A stretch of DNA of 64,000 nt from Adiantum capillus-veneris (GCA_014529385.2 CM043957.1:64972003-65036002); one strand, 5' to 3'; counted from the stretch's first letter, positions 35,277 to 48,360 are shown. Made by a program: numbers and translations. The notes: generated by a model not told the origin, from the letters alone.

Positions 35277-36192
35277 CTTTCCATCGTCAAGCATCTTTGT
35301 GGACCCAGGTGGGTGACAGAGTGATAGGAGCTTTCTTTGAGGCAGTGGGACCTCGGCATATGCATGCCAAGGTCAGTCAGTTGAGGAGGCCCAATGGGTC
35401 AGTTGCTTCAAAGCTAGAGGACATGTGTATAGTTGCTACTGACTTTTATCGTGATTATCTACAGAGCCCCAGTCAGAGTGTTAGGATGCATGTAGAGAGT
35501 AGGTGTGGGCATAGATGCCTTGTCTTGTGAATGAGGAGATGCGTCAGAGGCTTGAGCTGCCTCTTTAGCTAGAGGAGCTGCACACGACTCTTAGTGCACT
35601 CCCTTGTGGTGGCTGTCCAGGTCAGGATGGCTTGACCCCGAGCTTTTTCTTGGAGTACTAGGACTTCTTGGCTCAGATCTTTGTAGTGCTTTTCAATACA
35701 TTTTGCACATAGGTGAGATGCCTGACAGCATGAGTGATGGACTGATTTATCTCATTCCCAAGGAGGGTGGCTCCTTGGATGAGATTTAATAGTGGCGCCC
35801 CATCACCATCCTCAACTCAGCCTACAAAATTATTGCCAAGGCTCTGAGTTTGAGGATCTAGCCACTTCGAGAGCCTTATACATGGGACGCAAATAGGTTT
35901 TGTCAAGAAGCGTAGTATCCTTGACAACATCTTTACTTTTTGGGAGGCTTCTGCCCTCGCGCAGTTCCCAGGTGAGGATTTGGTGATTTTTCTTCTCGAT
36001 TTTGAGAAGGCCTACGATAGAGTTGACTCGGATGTTTTGGAGGGCACTCTACATAGGATGGGCTTCTCAGATGCTTGGATCAGAGGGGTGTCAGCTTTGT
36101 ACAGACGGGCACACAGTCAGGTGCTTTTAGCAGGAGGTAGAGGTGATCGTTTCATGCTCACACGTTCGGTCAGACAGGGCTGCCCTCTTGCC
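35277..36192 (+). pseudogene. LINE ORF2 reverse transcriptase (middle fragment)
   Basis: This continues the LINE after the gypsy insertion. Early RT words are degraded (ASKLEDMCIVATDFYRDY, then LIYLIPKEGGSLDE and a stop where W-R-P-I-T follows). The polymerase palm is clear at 35980-36190: IFLLDFEKAYDRVD with the first catalytic Asp, then RGVSALYRRAHSQVLLAGG and SVRQGCPLA. It ends at 36192 in TTGCC, the target of the copia insertion. The YADD-equivalent motif lies in the next fragment. Confidence 0.85.
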
Positions 36193-36400
36193 TGTTGGGG
36201 TGTAGGCCAAGTGGCTGTGGGAAACCACCCTTGTACACTTGATTTCACCTAATCAATATAGGGAGAAAAAGAGACAGAGTTGACTCTTCTCTTTCTTCTC
36301 CACTAACCCAACACAGGCTGTCTGTGTATCATCCCCTTCCCCATTTTCTTCTTCCCCCTCTCTTGCACACACTCCGTACACGCACTACACGCACACAACA
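36193..36400 (+). repeat. 5' LTR of outer copia
   Basis: TGTTGGGGTGTAGG to GCACACAACA. The primer site at about 36403-36419 (TTGTATAAGAGCTCAGG) is a mutated form of the usual initiator tRNA-Met complement TGGTATCAGAGC. Confidence 0.85.
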
Positions 36401-37069
36401 ATTTGTATAAGAGCTCAGGATCTCGTCGGCATCCCTGGATACGTCCCTCGTGTGCAACAAATCTGAAATTGGGGGCTTGGCTTGGATTTTGATGCTTGCA
36501 AGGAGCTAAGAAAAGAACTGGGCAGCATTAAGTTAAGCAAGCTTCAGAGCATTGAGGAAGAACCAAAACCAAGTCGAGAGCAAGCTTTAGGATCTGAATT
36601 CAAGCAGTACTAATCAAAGCAATTGAGCAAAGCTTGGGAGCAAGGCTTGAGAGCTATGCTGAATCAAGCAAGTTGAAACAGGATAGCAGGAAATCGGCAC
36701 TCACTGTAGTAGGGAAATTTTACTTGCAAATTTCAAAATTATCGAGCAGAAGGAGCTTTGAGCAGCTTGAAATTAAGCAAAGCAAGGTAGTGCTCTCAAA
36801 GTTGAAAGCCTGTAACAAAGCAAGCAGTTGCAATTAAGCAGCGCTGGTCAATACAAAACCGATAGCATGTGCAGACATTGGGTGCTTGGGAGTGTGTTGA
36901 AAGCAGCAAATGGTAAAGGGAGTCGAACTTGGCAAGGAAGGGAAGCGAGAGAGAGGGAGACCAGCGCTACAACAATCAACTTGAGCATGAGCATGAGCAG
37001 GAATTCGGGCCGCGGAAACACTTAGACTGGGAGAAAGAGCGCGATGCAGAAGGCCTTGTGGTGGTGTTG

Positions 37070-37140
<71 letters not shown>

Positions 37141-37439
37141 AATTGCAGAAGGGCGAGCAACAGGTTGCAGTGATTGGAAATTACAAGGCATACCCATGGG
37201 AAGAAGCCGACAACACACCGCTCCCCTCTCGTCAGAACTACAACTTTCAATTTTTCGATAGTAAATCAAAATTTTTTATTCAAGTGACTACACAATTTTG
37301 ATTGTGTGCAAGCCTGGTCTGTTCTTGCCAAAGACCCTCGACCCTCAAACCCCGACTCCCCGAGCATGGAGATAGAGAGATAGACACACATTCTCTCATT
37401 GCGCGAAAATCTTGTGAGATAGAGAGTGAGCGAGCGAGA

Positions 37440-37528
<89 letters not shown>

Positions 37529-38790
37529 ACACCGTGCTTGCGAGCGAGCACAAGCAACCGAGTCTGAAAAGTTGAGAGCAATCTTAACAGATCGAGCGAG
37601 ATCTACGATCGATATCGATCCGACTCGGCATTGACCGCTCGATATCGGCTTCGAGCATTGGCGTTTTATAGCTGCTCCGCTAGCCACTTCCGCCCGGCGG
37701 TGGAAGGCGACATCGACATCGACACCGCTCATGCGCACGGGCTTGACACTCCTCATTGCGGCGGATCTCCAACATCGGACCCAGACACTGGGGGCTTGCC
37801 CACACGAGCGCGTTCCCGCGATCGACGACCGTGCTTGCGACATGCGCGGGTGAGGTACCTCTATCATAGAGGAGTGACACCCGACATCGGCACCGAGCGC
37901 ACTGATCGCCCTGTACGACACCTTTGGCGGCTATTCGGCTAGCATATTTCTACCTGGCGGCAGAAATCGACACATACGACACCGACACGCAGGTTACAGG
38001 TTACAGGGGGTTTTTTCAGCCCATTCACTCACAGCTTCTCCAAGTTACTAGAAACAACGTTTTCACAGGAAATTTGGCAGTCATTTCGACGGCACACATG
38101 CGTTGACAGATGCATTTTGTTGTGAGCACACTTCGTGCTATTGAGCTCTTTTGAGAGCAGATATCCCCGCAGGGATCACTTTCACTGCATGCAGAAGTTC
38201 TTGGCGCCTGTTTGAGTGCGGTTTTACTCATGTATGTTGAGTTGCGGACACTGCCCACTATACTATGTGTGGAGCCATTTTTGGCTATTTTGGCAGTTTT
38301 TCCCGGCCGTTTCTGAGACTCGGACCGGAAGAGCCCTTTCTAAGACTGTGGCTAGTCCATTTGTGTCTGCATTGGCCATTGGAGAGTCGATAGCGTGAGT
38401 TTTTCTTTGAGCTGAGGTGTGCTCGAATGTTGAGACACCTTCGGTGATACAGGTAGCTGGAGTTCCCCTTTACGGTACCCTCGCCATAGGATATGTATCT
38501 GGACAGTTATTTATGCTTTTGATGCCGAGTTGGCACTCACATAGCAGTCGTTTTGTGTAGCAGATGCTCAGCTAGTACAGCTGGCACATTTATATGCATT
38601 TTGAGTTGAGTTTTGACTCCTCATACAAAGGAGACACTGCCGGAGTTCCTTCCCGCGAGTCGTGACTTTCATTGTTGGCACTTTTGAGTCTATTTCGGTT
38701 GAGATTTTACTCCTGATACAAAGGTTACTCTGCCCAAATTTCTACAGCTTCTCACCATAGTTTGGCACCTCTCAAACCCTCTTATCAGCG
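36401..38790 (+). other. outer copia leader with CA and GA microsatellites and shared segment
   Basis: Holds (CA)n at 37074-37138 and (GA)n at 37450-37525, plus GGTTACA words near 37990. Positions about 38200-38510 are related to the gypsy leader at 6697-7010. The word ACTCTGCC/ACACTGCC with its surroundings occurs twice (38624-38648 and 38717-38742). No protein was recognised. Confidence 0.7.
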
Positions 38791-39043
38791 ATGGCATCTT
38801 CTTCAGAAAAGGAGGAGTATTTCATTCGGAAGTTTGATGGCAGCAACTTCACCATGTGGAAAGAGCGAATGAAAGATGTTTTGATAAACAAAGGCCTCTC
38901 AGAACCGTTGAAAGAGCACGCAGAGGATGATGATTATACACAAGCTCAATGGGAACTTTTTGATGCAAAAGCCATGGCTACAATATGTCTACATCTAGCC
39001 GAGTCAGTCTTCTTCACTATCATAGGGAAGAAAACAACCAAGG
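38791..39043 (+). pseudogene. outer copia gag, N-terminal part
   Basis: Starts MASSSEKEEYFIRKFDGSNF, followed by MWKERMKDVLINKG, typical of the copia gag start. It runs to the CAAGG target (39039-39043) where the inner element begins. Its continuation is at 44483. The later residues seen in this frame come from the inner LTR. Confidence 0.85.
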
Positions 39044-39235
39044 TGTTGGGGTATAAAGCCCAATGTGGTCGCCTAGGTAAGTGGGCGGGCTGCCAGGTAT
39101 GTACACATATTCTTTTGTAAAAACCTAATAAGAAATCACTATGCTCTACACATTACAGTAGAGCGAGTTCACCATATCGTTGTGCTCTTCTTCTCGCACT
39201 CTCTCTCGAGTCGCACTTCCGCTCGTACTCCTTCA
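39044..39235 (+). repeat. 5' LTR of inner copia
   Basis: TGTTGGGGTATAAAG to GTACTCCTTCA, 192 bp. Confidence 0.9.
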
Positions 39236-40332
39236 ACTGGTATCAGAGCTCAGATCGAGGCTTAGGGCAGCACTGCAGGAGGCTAGAGTCACCAGCTCAG
39301 ATTGGAGTGAAATTCGACAGGCAAAGACACGGCCTCAAATCCTGTGGGTGAGCCTTTAGGGCTTGGTGTTCTTAGAATTTCATTTTGAGGTCATCTCGGC
39401 CACCGTTCGGCTTCGACAAAGGTCTGCGCAGGCCATTTTCGAATACGTGGTCTCGGCGGGTGTAGATCCGACTCTACAAATTTGGGGTTTTCGGCCTACG
39501 ACTGCAGGTGCTGAGGATATCGACACTCCCAGAGTGTTGATTTGTGGCTGTCTACACATCGAAGGACGGCTCACAGTTCTTGGAGGCGTGTCACATACGA
39601 CACGGGCGCATCTACACACAGACTGTAGGCGACATCCACTAATTCATCAGGTAGCTTGTGTTTGCTGCTTGATATTCCAGATTTCATCCTAACATTGCAG
39701 GTACTTCCACATGGGATGTATTGTCAAAGATGATGTATGTTTGTTGAGGGTTTGCTGGTTGTGAGTCACGCAGCAAACAACTGCCGCAGCGGTTACATCA
39801 TATAGTGGGAAATTTGTGGATGTATGACTTTGTGGGAAGTCTATGTACTGTCAGATTTACTGCAGCCTTTGTTCAGGGTCGAGTGAGGTTTTATTGAGCT
39901 GGGGGATTCTCGAATGTTGAGATCCTTTCGGTGATACAGGTCTTGGAGCGATCCCTCGAGCACCCTTAGATAGGTAGCTAGGATGTATTGACTGTGAGTT
40001 AGACAGTTGGGATTGCATCTTTTCTTTACTGCCGTTGAGGCATTGTCACAGTCTATGCTTACAGGACAATGACAGGACAATGAGAGACAGTACAGGTGCA
40101 GGACAGGTTTACCCGCAGCTTACAGTGTCAGAGAGACAGTGTTTTTTGAGCTATTTTTTGGTCTGTTTTTAGTACACCAGAGCCATTTTACAAAGGAGAC
40201 TCTGCCAAAATTTCTGCAGAATCTGAAGCTTTCTTGGTTCATTTGACAGGTTGATATTGGTTCAGAGGTCAGTTTACAGGGGAAACTCTGCCGAATTTTT
40301 CCGAGGAAAGTAAACCACTGTGAAGCGTAGCT
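39236..40332 (+). other. inner copia leader
   Basis: Primer site at 39238-39249. A segment at 39876-39950 is shared with the gypsy and outer copia leaders. The GGAGACTCTGCC-type word occurs at 40189-40216 and again at 40275-40300. No coding sequence was recognised. Confidence 0.7.
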
Positions 40333-41307
40333 ATGGCTGGATCACAGGACACTGCTCTTTACAATATCAAGAAGCTGGATGGAGCCAATTCCCATTGTGG
40401 AAGAAGCAGATTTGGCACGTGTTGGTACAAAAGAAGCAGATAAAACCTATAAAGCTCAAGGGGATAAAACCAGAAGATATGGACAAAGATGAATGGAGCG
40501 AAATGGATGAATTGGCACTTTCTACCATTATGCTGACTTTGGCAGAAAGCATTTACTTCAATGTAGCAGACGAGATGTCGGCTTATCTAGCATGGTTAAA
40601 GCTGAGTGAGTTGTCAGTTGTCAGCTCAAGGTGTCAAGTTTGATGAACCTGTTAGAGCTATGTTCGTGTTGATCACATTGCCGGAAAGTTGGGACACTTT
40701 TCGCACAGCTTTGAGTAATTCTGCACCTCCGGATGGTTTGAACATAGCAGGTGTAGAAGGAAGTCTGCTTACTGAAGAAACCAATAGAAAGACAATGGAC
40801 AAAGGCAAAGGAACAGCCTTAGTTGTCAGGGGAAGGACCAAAGAAAAGTACAAAGGTGGAAAGAGGAATCAGTCTCGTAGCAAGTCCCGCAGTGCTAAAG
40901 GCAAGAGTGACATAGAATGCTACCATTGTGGCAAGAAGGGTCACATGAAAAGAGACTGCAGAGAATGGAAAGCAGAAAAAGGCAAAGAGAAAGCTGAAGA
41001 CCATGGTGAGAAGAACAAGTCCTCAGTGAAGATTCAAGAAATAAATGTGACAAACACTATTGGAGAGGATGACAGTCTAGTGTCAGGAGACATCTACTTC
41101 TTGAAGAATACAATGGACTCAGCTCTTCTTACAGCATCTGATGGAAATGCACTGAGTGACTGGATTATAGACTCAGGGGCATCACTTCATGTGTCTCCAA
41201 ACAAGGAGTGGTTTACCTCTTATGTGACCACTAAAGATCATGTTCGGCTAGGCAATGGGCAGACATGTGAGATCTTAGGTGTTGGAGATGTTCAATTGAA
41301 GTTTTAG
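40333..41307 (+). pseudogene. inner copia gag and protease
   Basis: The expected start at 40333 reads MAGSQDTALYNIKKLDGAN; a one-base shift near 40388 moves the frame to PLWKKQIWHVLVQKKQIKP. Around 40603 about 30 gag residues and the frame are lost, then QLSAQGVKFDEPVRAM follows. A zinc knuckle CYHCGKKGHMKRDC lies at about 40918-40960. The protease shows WIIDSGASLHVSPN (DSGA intact, about 41161-41200). The frame ends in TAG at 41305-41307; the same frame continues immediately in the next entry. Confidence 0.85.
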
Positions 41308-44196
41308 AATGGCTCTTCTTTCACGCTGAAGAATGTGAGACATGTTCCCGCAATTACAAAGAGCTTGATCAACACAGGTTTACTTGATGATGCTGGCTAC
41401 GTCACCACTTTTGGACAAAACATGTGGAAGATATCCAAGGGTTCTATGACAGTAGCACATGGAGTAAAGTCTGGAGGACTTTACATGATTTATGTATCAA
41501 ATGTCTCTAAAAATGTAATCAATGTAACCGAGCAGCCGAACGTTTCTTTGTGGCATAGCCGGTTAGGACATATGTCCAAGAAGGGAATGGAAATCTTGTC
41601 TCGTTCTGGTTATTTGCCTGGCTTTTCATTTAATGATTTTGAATTCTGTGAACATTGTCTGTATGGTAAGCAAACACAGCAGCCACATAAGCATAGAAGC
41701 AGTAGAAGAGATACACAGTTGGCACTTGTTCATAGTGATGTGTGTGGACCTATGCCTAACCTATCTCTAGGGGGAGCTTCTTACTTTATGACATTTATAG
41801 ATGATTACTCGAGGAAAGTATGGGTTTACTTTCTCAAGCACAAGGATGAAGCGTTTAGTGTTTTCAAAACGTTTGTGACACATGTGGAGAATCAGAGTGG
41901 AAAGAAGCTTAAATGCTTACACACTGACAATGGTGGAGAGTATTTTTCAAAGGCCTTTCAGAACTTTTGTGAGTCAAAAGGTATAAAACGTGAACTTACT
42001 GCTCCTTACAATCCTCCTCAAAATGGTGTTGCTGAGAGGATGAATAGGACCATACAAGAGAAGGTCAGAAGTATGTTGTCCAATGCACAGCTGCCAAATG
42101 GGTTTTGGGCTGAAGCTGTATCAACAGCTATTCATCTTGTAAATAGATCTCCTAGCAAGGTTTTGCAGAAGGATTTAGTGCAAGAGATGGTATGGTCAGG
42201 CAAAATGCCCTCATACAAGCATCTCAGAGTCTTTGGCTGTGAGGTATATACTCACATTCCAAAGGAATTTAGGAACAAACTTGAGCCAAAGAGTAGAAAG
42301 TGCATCTTTCTAGGCTATGGTAATTCTGGTGAGATGGGGTACAGACTTTGGGATCCCGAATCCAGAAAGGTTGTCCGCAACAATGATGTTCACTTTAATG
42401 AATCCAAATATCATTCTAAACCAGAGAGGTTTGAGGAGATTAGAAGAGTTGTCTTCCAAGAAGATGGACCTGCACGTGCAAGACAAAATGTCAGGGCTCA
42501 AGAGGAGCAAGGACAGGATAGAGTGGAACCACAGGTTGTGGCTGAGCCTGAGCCACCTATTGTGCGTAGATCTGGACGTGTCACGCGACCTCCTGATAGG
42601 TTTGTTCCATCTATGAACTATGTCATGTTGACTGATTGCAATGAGCCTTCATGTTACAAGGAAGCAGTGCAAATGAAGCACTCCGGGAATTGGCAATTGG
42701 CCATGCAGTCAGAGATGATAGCTCTGCATAAAAACAAGACATGGAAGCTAGTTAAATTACCACAGGTCAAAAAGGCTCTACCTTGTAAATGGGTTTACAG
42801 GTATAAGATCACCGCTCATGATAGTCAGCCAAAGTACAAAGCAAGGCTTGTTGCCAAGGGCTTTAAGCAAGAACAAGGCATTGACTTTGATGAAGTCTTC
42901 TCTCCGGTAGTCAAGATGACTACATTGAGATGCTTTCTTGCATTGGTTGCCATATTAGATTTGGTGTTGCACCAAATGGATGTCAAGACAGCGTTCCTGC
43001 ATGGTGATTTAGATGTGGAAATTTACATGCACCAGCCAGAAGGGTTTGTTGAGAAAGGCAAGGAAGATTGGGTATGCCAGTTGTTAAAGAGTCTTTATGG
43101 CTTAAAACAATCACCGAGGGCATGGTACCATAAATTCCACAAGTTTATGCTTTCTCAAGGCTACAAACATAGTGAGTTCGATCACTGTCTATATACAAAG
43201 AAGGCTAAGGATGGTAGTTGGCTGATCCTTATTTTGTATGTGGATGACATGCTGATTGCTGGCAAGCACTTGGAAGAAATTTCAGCTTTGAAGTCAAAGA
43301 TGGCAAAATCGTTTGACATGAAAGACATGGGTGAGGCAAGTCATATACTTGGTATGCGCATTGAGAGAGACAGATCAAAGAAGTTGATTTGGTTATCTCA
43401 AACAGAGTATATTGACAAGGTTTTGCAACGTTTCAATATGGAGAAGGGAAAGGCACTGAGTGTTCCATTGCCACCATATGTGAAAATTAGCAAACAAGAT
43501 TGTCCTGTGTCTGAGGAAGAACAGGCTGAAATGGATAAGATTCCATATGCGTCTGCAGTGGGTAGTTTGATGTATGCAATGATTGCTACTCGCCCAGACA
43601 TTGCATATGCAGTGGGAGTAGTAAGTCGATACATGTCAAACCCAGCCAAGAAACATTGGGAGGCAGTGAAAGGAATATTGAGATACCTGAAAGCTACAAA
43701 GAGTATGCGTATATGCTATGGGAGTCAGGAGCTAAGTGTAAAGGGTTTTACAGACTCAGATTATGCAGGTGACTTAGACAACCGAAGGTCTACGTCAGGG
43801 TATGTCTTTACATTGGCTGGTGGAGTAGTATCATGGCATTCTAGATTACAAGATTGTGTTACTCAGTCTACTACAGAGGCTGAATATGTTGCAGCATCCA
43901 AGGCATGCAAAGAATCAATTTGGCTTAATCGACTAGTAACAGATTTGGGAATCAAAGAAGAGATGCCTGTGTTATATTGTGATAGTCAAAGTGCTATACA
44001 ATTGGCTCACAATCCAGTTTATCACTCAAAGACAAAGCATGTGGATGTGAAGTATCATTTCATCAGGGAAATGCTCGAGGATAAGCAACTTCAGCTTGTC
44101 AAAGTTCACACCACAGAAAATCTTGCTGATCTACTTACAAAAGGACTTCCCTCAGAGAGTTTTGCGCATTTTCGCAAGCAGTTAGGTGTAGGGTAG
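41308..44196 (+). pseudogene. inner copia pol: integrase, RT, RNase H
   Basis: After the single TAG at 41305, about 960 codons are open to TAG at 44194. The rest of the protease domain (NVRHVPAITKSLINTGLLDD) leads into the integrase with WHSRLGHMSKKG and CEHCLYGKQ (HHCC zinc site), VHSDVCGP, HTDNGGEYF and NGVAERMNRT (D, D, E). The RT has KWVYRYKI, FDEVFSPVVKMTTLR, VKTAFLHGDL and LYVDDMLIAG. RNase H has GFTDSDYAGDLDNRRSTSGY, TEAEYVAAS, LYCDSQSAIQLA and SKTKHVDVKYHFI. All catalytic residues visible are present. The integrase start resembles Tnt1-type (Tork-like) copia elements. Confidence 0.9.
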
Positions 44197-44285
44197 TACA
44201 TCACTTCTCTACATCTCTTGTATATTAGCTTGTATAGTAGCTTCTCTCACACTTAAAGTAGCACATTGGACTTTAAGTGGGAGGT

Positions 44286-44477
44286 TGTTGGGGTATAAAG
44301 CCCAATGTGGTCGCCGAGGTAAGTGGGCGGGCTACTAGGTATGTACACATATTCTTTTGTAAAAACCTAATAAGAACTCACTATGCTCTACACATTACAG
44401 TAGAGCGAGTTCACCATATCGTTGTGCTCTTCTTCTCGCACTCTATCTCGCATCGCACTTCCGCTCGTACTCCTTCA
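44286..44477 (+). repeat. 3' LTR of inner copia
   Basis: 192 bp, preceded by AAGTGGGAGGT and followed by CAAGG. Confidence 0.9.
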
Positions 44478-44482
44478 CAAGG

Positions 44483-45108
44483 AACTTTGGGATAGCTTAT
44501 GTTCAGCATGGGAGAGAAAAAGTGCATCCAACAAAGTTTTCTCATGAAAAAGCTTATGAAGCTCAACATGAAAGAAGGTAGCACAGTTTTCGGTCACTTA
44601 AATGAGTTCAATTTCTTGTTTAGTCAGCTGACATCTCAGGGCTTTTAAGGAGTTTGACGATGAACTCAAGTCTATCTTCTTGTTATGCTCTCTACCCAGT
44701 TCATGGGATATCTTTTGCACAGCCATTAGCAATTCAGCTCCGAATGGCAAGTTAAAGTTCAATGCTGTCACACAGATGCGTTGCTCACTGAAGAGATTCA
44801 TCGTAAATCTCTTGATAATGCTAGTCATGGAGATGCATATATGGCTAGCAGTTCAACAAAGGCAAGAGGCCGTGACAGGAACAAATACAAAAGCAAAAGT
44901 AGAGAGCGAAATCCTCGTAGTCCTAGCAGACACAGGAACCAAAGTAGAGACTGCAATGCCAGAAATGTTGAGTGTTACTATTGCCACAAGAAGGGTCATT
45001 ATAAAAAGGATTGTCACAGGTTCCTAAGAGATCAGAAAAACATGCAAAAGGATAATTCTGGCAAAAGCAAAAGTACCCACCACTGCAGTAAAGGATGCTC
45101 CTCGTCCA
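44483..45108 (+). pseudogene. outer copia gag, C-terminal part
   Basis: Continues the outer gag after the nested insertion: SASNKVFLMKKLMKLNMKEG, then FGHLNEFNFLFSQLTSQG with a TAA near 44647, then LLCSLPSSWD. A frame change near 44780 leads to LLTEEIHRKSL and an Arg/Ser/Lys-rich stretch with a zinc knuckle CYYCHKKGHYKKDC (about 44973-45015). Confidence 0.8.
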
Positions 45109-46468
45109 GTGATGCTCATTATGCCCACAGAGATTCATGCCAAGGTGACAACAGATGCCTTAGATGTTCTCATTTTCACTTCAGATCTCACTCTAGATGC
45201 TTTGGTTGCACAGGATGAGGGTTATGCACAAAATTGGATCCTTGATTCTGGTGCAAGTTTTCATGTCACACCGCATAGAGAGTGGTTTTCCTCTTATGCC
45301 TCCATGCATGGAATAGTCAAGCTTGGTGATTCCTATGAGCTTGACATTATTGGCATTGGTGATGTGAAACTCCAGATGCATAATGGCGCTGCTTTTGTGC
45401 TGCAGAATGTCAGACATGTGCCCAAGCTTACGAAAAGCTTGCTTTCTATAGGGCAATTGGATGATCTTGGCTAGACTACAGTTTTTGGTAATCGTTCTTG
45501 GATGATCCGCAAGAAGAACCTTATCATGATGAAAGGTAATAAAAACGGATCCCTGTACTTTTTGTTTGTTTTGAGTGTCAACGAGCACTCTATCTATGTT
45601 GCCGAGCTGCCGTCTCATGAGTTGTGGCATAGCCGGCTAGGGCATATTAGCCAAAAGGGAATGAAAACACTTCAGCATTTTGGCTACTTACCTGTGTTAG
45701 ATTACACGTACTTTCCATTGTGTGAGCATTGTCTATATGGAAAACAGACTAGATTGACATCTTTGCCATTGAATAAGAAACTAGGCGAACCTCTAGACTT
45801 GGTGCACAGTGATTTGTGTGGTCCAATGCCACATAAAACTCTAGGGGGGGTGAACTACTTTCTCACGTTCATAGATGATTCTACCAGAAAGGTGTGGGTG
45901 TATCTCCTTAAGCGTAAGGAAGAAGTCTTCTTGACATTCCAAAAATTCCTCGCCATGGTTGAGAACCAATCAGGAACAAAGCTCAAAGCTTTTCGCACGG
46001 ACAATGGTGCAGAATACGTCTCCACAGAGTTCAAGGATTTAGAAAAGGCATTCGGCGGCAGTTTACTGCTCCATACACACCTGCACAAAATGGGATAGCT
46101 AAATAATGAATCGTACGATTCAAGAGTGAGTTGTCTCTATGATGTCTATGGCGAAGCTTACTCCAGAGTTTTGGGGGGAAGCTGTTCTAACAGCAGTGCA
46201 CATCATCAACAGGTCACCTAGTTCTCCTTTGAATTTCAAAATTCCAGAGGAATTATGGAATGGCAAAAGGCCAAGCTATGAGCATTTACGTGTATTTGGA
46301 TGTGAGGCATATGAACATGTGCCCAAAGAAATTCGTCGAAAGTTAGATCCCAGATCACACAAATGCATCTTTATTGGCTATGGTGCAAACAGAGAGATGG
46401 GATATCGTCTCTGGCACCCAGAATCAAACAAAGTCATTCGTAGCTCACATGTAATTTTCAATGAATAA
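45109..46468 (+). pseudogene. outer copia protease and integrase
   Basis: The protease shows WILDSGASFHVTPHREWF (DSGA intact, about 45235-45290) and NVRHVPKLTKSLLSIGQ; a TAG stops the frame at 45472-45474. The integrase resumes at 45502 with LWHSRLGHISQKGMKTL, CEHCLYGKQ, VHSDLCGPM and RTDNGAEYV. Stops and a shift near 46090 interrupt the D,D,E core. It resumes at 46139 with FWGEAVLTAVHIINRSP and LRVFGCEAYEHVPKE to TAA 46466. The terminal Glu region of the core is damaged. Confidence 0.8.
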
Positions 46469-48309
46469 AAAATTCACAAGAAGCCCATCAAAGATGTTGA
46501 GTACAAACGTGTTCGTTTTGAGGATGTAGCCTCCGAACCAACTCAGTTCAGTAGTGTTGCACCTACTCCTCAAGTGCAAGATACTACTATTGCTCCGCAG
46601 AGAGCAGAGTCCAGGAGTCAGGCACTGAGACGCTCTGAGAGAGTATCATGTGCGCCCGAGCGGTTTGAGCCGAGTATACACCACATTTTGGTCACTGACA
46701 GTGGAGAGCCAACCTGCTACAAAGAAGCTACTCAAATGGATGATAGCGTTAAGTGGGAGCAGGCTATGCAATCAGAATACAATTTGATTGTGGCTAATGA
46801 GACATGGGATTTGGTTGAATTACCAAAAGGCAAAAATTCTTTACCTTGCAAGTGGGTATACAAGAAGAAGTATACAGCGAAAGATCCCAAGACTAGATAC
46901 AAGGCTCGTCTAGTTGCCAAGGGTTTCAAGCAGCAAAAAGATGTGGATTTTGATGAGATTTTCTTTCCAGTAGTCAAGATGACTACACTTCACACCGTGA
47001 TTGGCTTGGTTGCTATCCTGGACATGGAACTTGTCCAAATGGATGTGAACACAGCATTTCTTCACGGGGATCTAGATGAAGATGTCTACATGAAACAACC
47101 AGAGGGATTTGTATGTGAAACCCAAAAACCAACGAGGGCAGAATTGGTTTGTAGACTTAAAAAGGCACTCTATGGCCTCAAGCAAGGTTCAAGGCAATGG
47201 TATCAAAAATTCGACAAATTCATGCAATCTTAGGGTTACATAAGAAGTCAAGAGGATCACTGCTTATACACAAAAAGATTGAACGATGGTTCTTTAATCA
47301 TTTTGATCTTGTATGTAGATGATATGCTTATCACAGACAAATTGATGAGATCAATCAATTGAAAAAGATGCTAAGCACTCAGTTTTCCATGAAAGATTTG
47401 GGAGATGCCAATCACTTTCTTGGTATGCACATCAAGAGAGACAGACAATGTGGAATTCTTGAATTATCTCAAGAAAAGTACATTCACAAAGTCTTGCAAC
47501 GTTTTAGTATGCAGGGGGGGAAGTCATTGAGTACCCCAATGCAAGCATACTCCAAACTTAGCAAGGAAGACTCTCCCAAGACAGTGGATGAGACAGTGGC
47601 TGAGAAAGAGGAAATGGCGACAGTACCATATTCTTCAGCAGTTGGTAGTTTGATGTACACTATGGTAGCCACAAGACCAGACATTGCACATGCAGTGGGA
47701 GTGGTTAGTAGGTACATGGCAAACCCTGGCAAGAAGCATTGGGAAACCGTGAAGAAAATCCTCAGATATTTAAAAGGTACAGCTAGCAAGTGTTTACGCT
47801 TGGGAAACAATGATGCATCTATTGTAGGTTATACGGATGCAGATTATGCGGGTTGTGTGAATCGTAGAAGATCCACATCTGGCTATGTGTTCATGTTTGC
47901 TGGAGCAGCTATCTCTTGGAGATCGTGTCTCCAAGATCGCACGTCTTCATCTACCACTGAGGCAGAATATGTTGTTGTGTTTGACGCCAGCAAGGAAGTC
48001 ATATGGTTGGCTCGTCTAGTGGGAGATTTGGGCATTCACGAGGTTCCAGTACTGCATTGTGATAGTCAGAGTTCCATTGATTTGGCAAAGAATCCAATGT
48101 TTCACTCAAAGTCGAAACACATAGAGGTCAGATACCATGTCATACGAGATGCATTGGCTGGCAAGCGTATCGAGCTTGTCAAGGTTCACAATGCTGACAA
48201 CCCCACAGATTCTCTCACAAAGAGCCTAGCCTCGGAGCGATTTACACATTGTATAGAACTTATGGGTGTAGGATTGAAGCCTCGACAATGCTTCATCAAT
48301 TTTGTATAG
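46469..48309 (+). pseudogene. outer copia RT and RNase H
   Basis: From 46574 the frame reads SERVSCAPERFEPS, KWVYKKKYTAKD, GFKQQKDVDFDEIFFPVVK and VNTAFLHGDLDEDV. A TAG at 47231-47233 and a frameshift near 47335 flank ILYVDDMLIT, so the catalytic YVDD is still visible. RNase H (47359-48309) has GYTDADYAGCVNRRRSTSGY, TEAEYVVVF, LHCDSQSSIDLAKNP and SKSKHIEVRYHVI and ends TAG near 48309. The purine tract AAGTGGGAGGT is at 48350-48360. Confidence 0.85.
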
Positions 48310-48360
48310 AATAACTATACTAATGCCACTATTGGCCACCATGACCTTCAAGTGGGAGGT

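Larger units (their letters stand above)
39044..44477 (+). mobile_element. inner Ty1/copia LTR retrotransposon
   Basis: LTRs of 192 bp (39044-39235 and 44286-44477) with CAAGG on both sides (39039-39043 and 44478-44482). The primer site TGGTATCAGAGC (39238-39249) matches initiator tRNA-Met; the purine tract AAGTGGGAGGT (44275-44285) adjoins the 3' LTR. The LTRs differ at about seven sites. Most of pol is open, but gag has a frameshift and a deletion and pol one TAG. Confidence 0.92.

Noticed and set aside
37074-37525. Host gene around the CA and GA tracts
   Set aside because: Frames here are repeat-driven and the region is the leader of the outer copia, between its primer site and gag.
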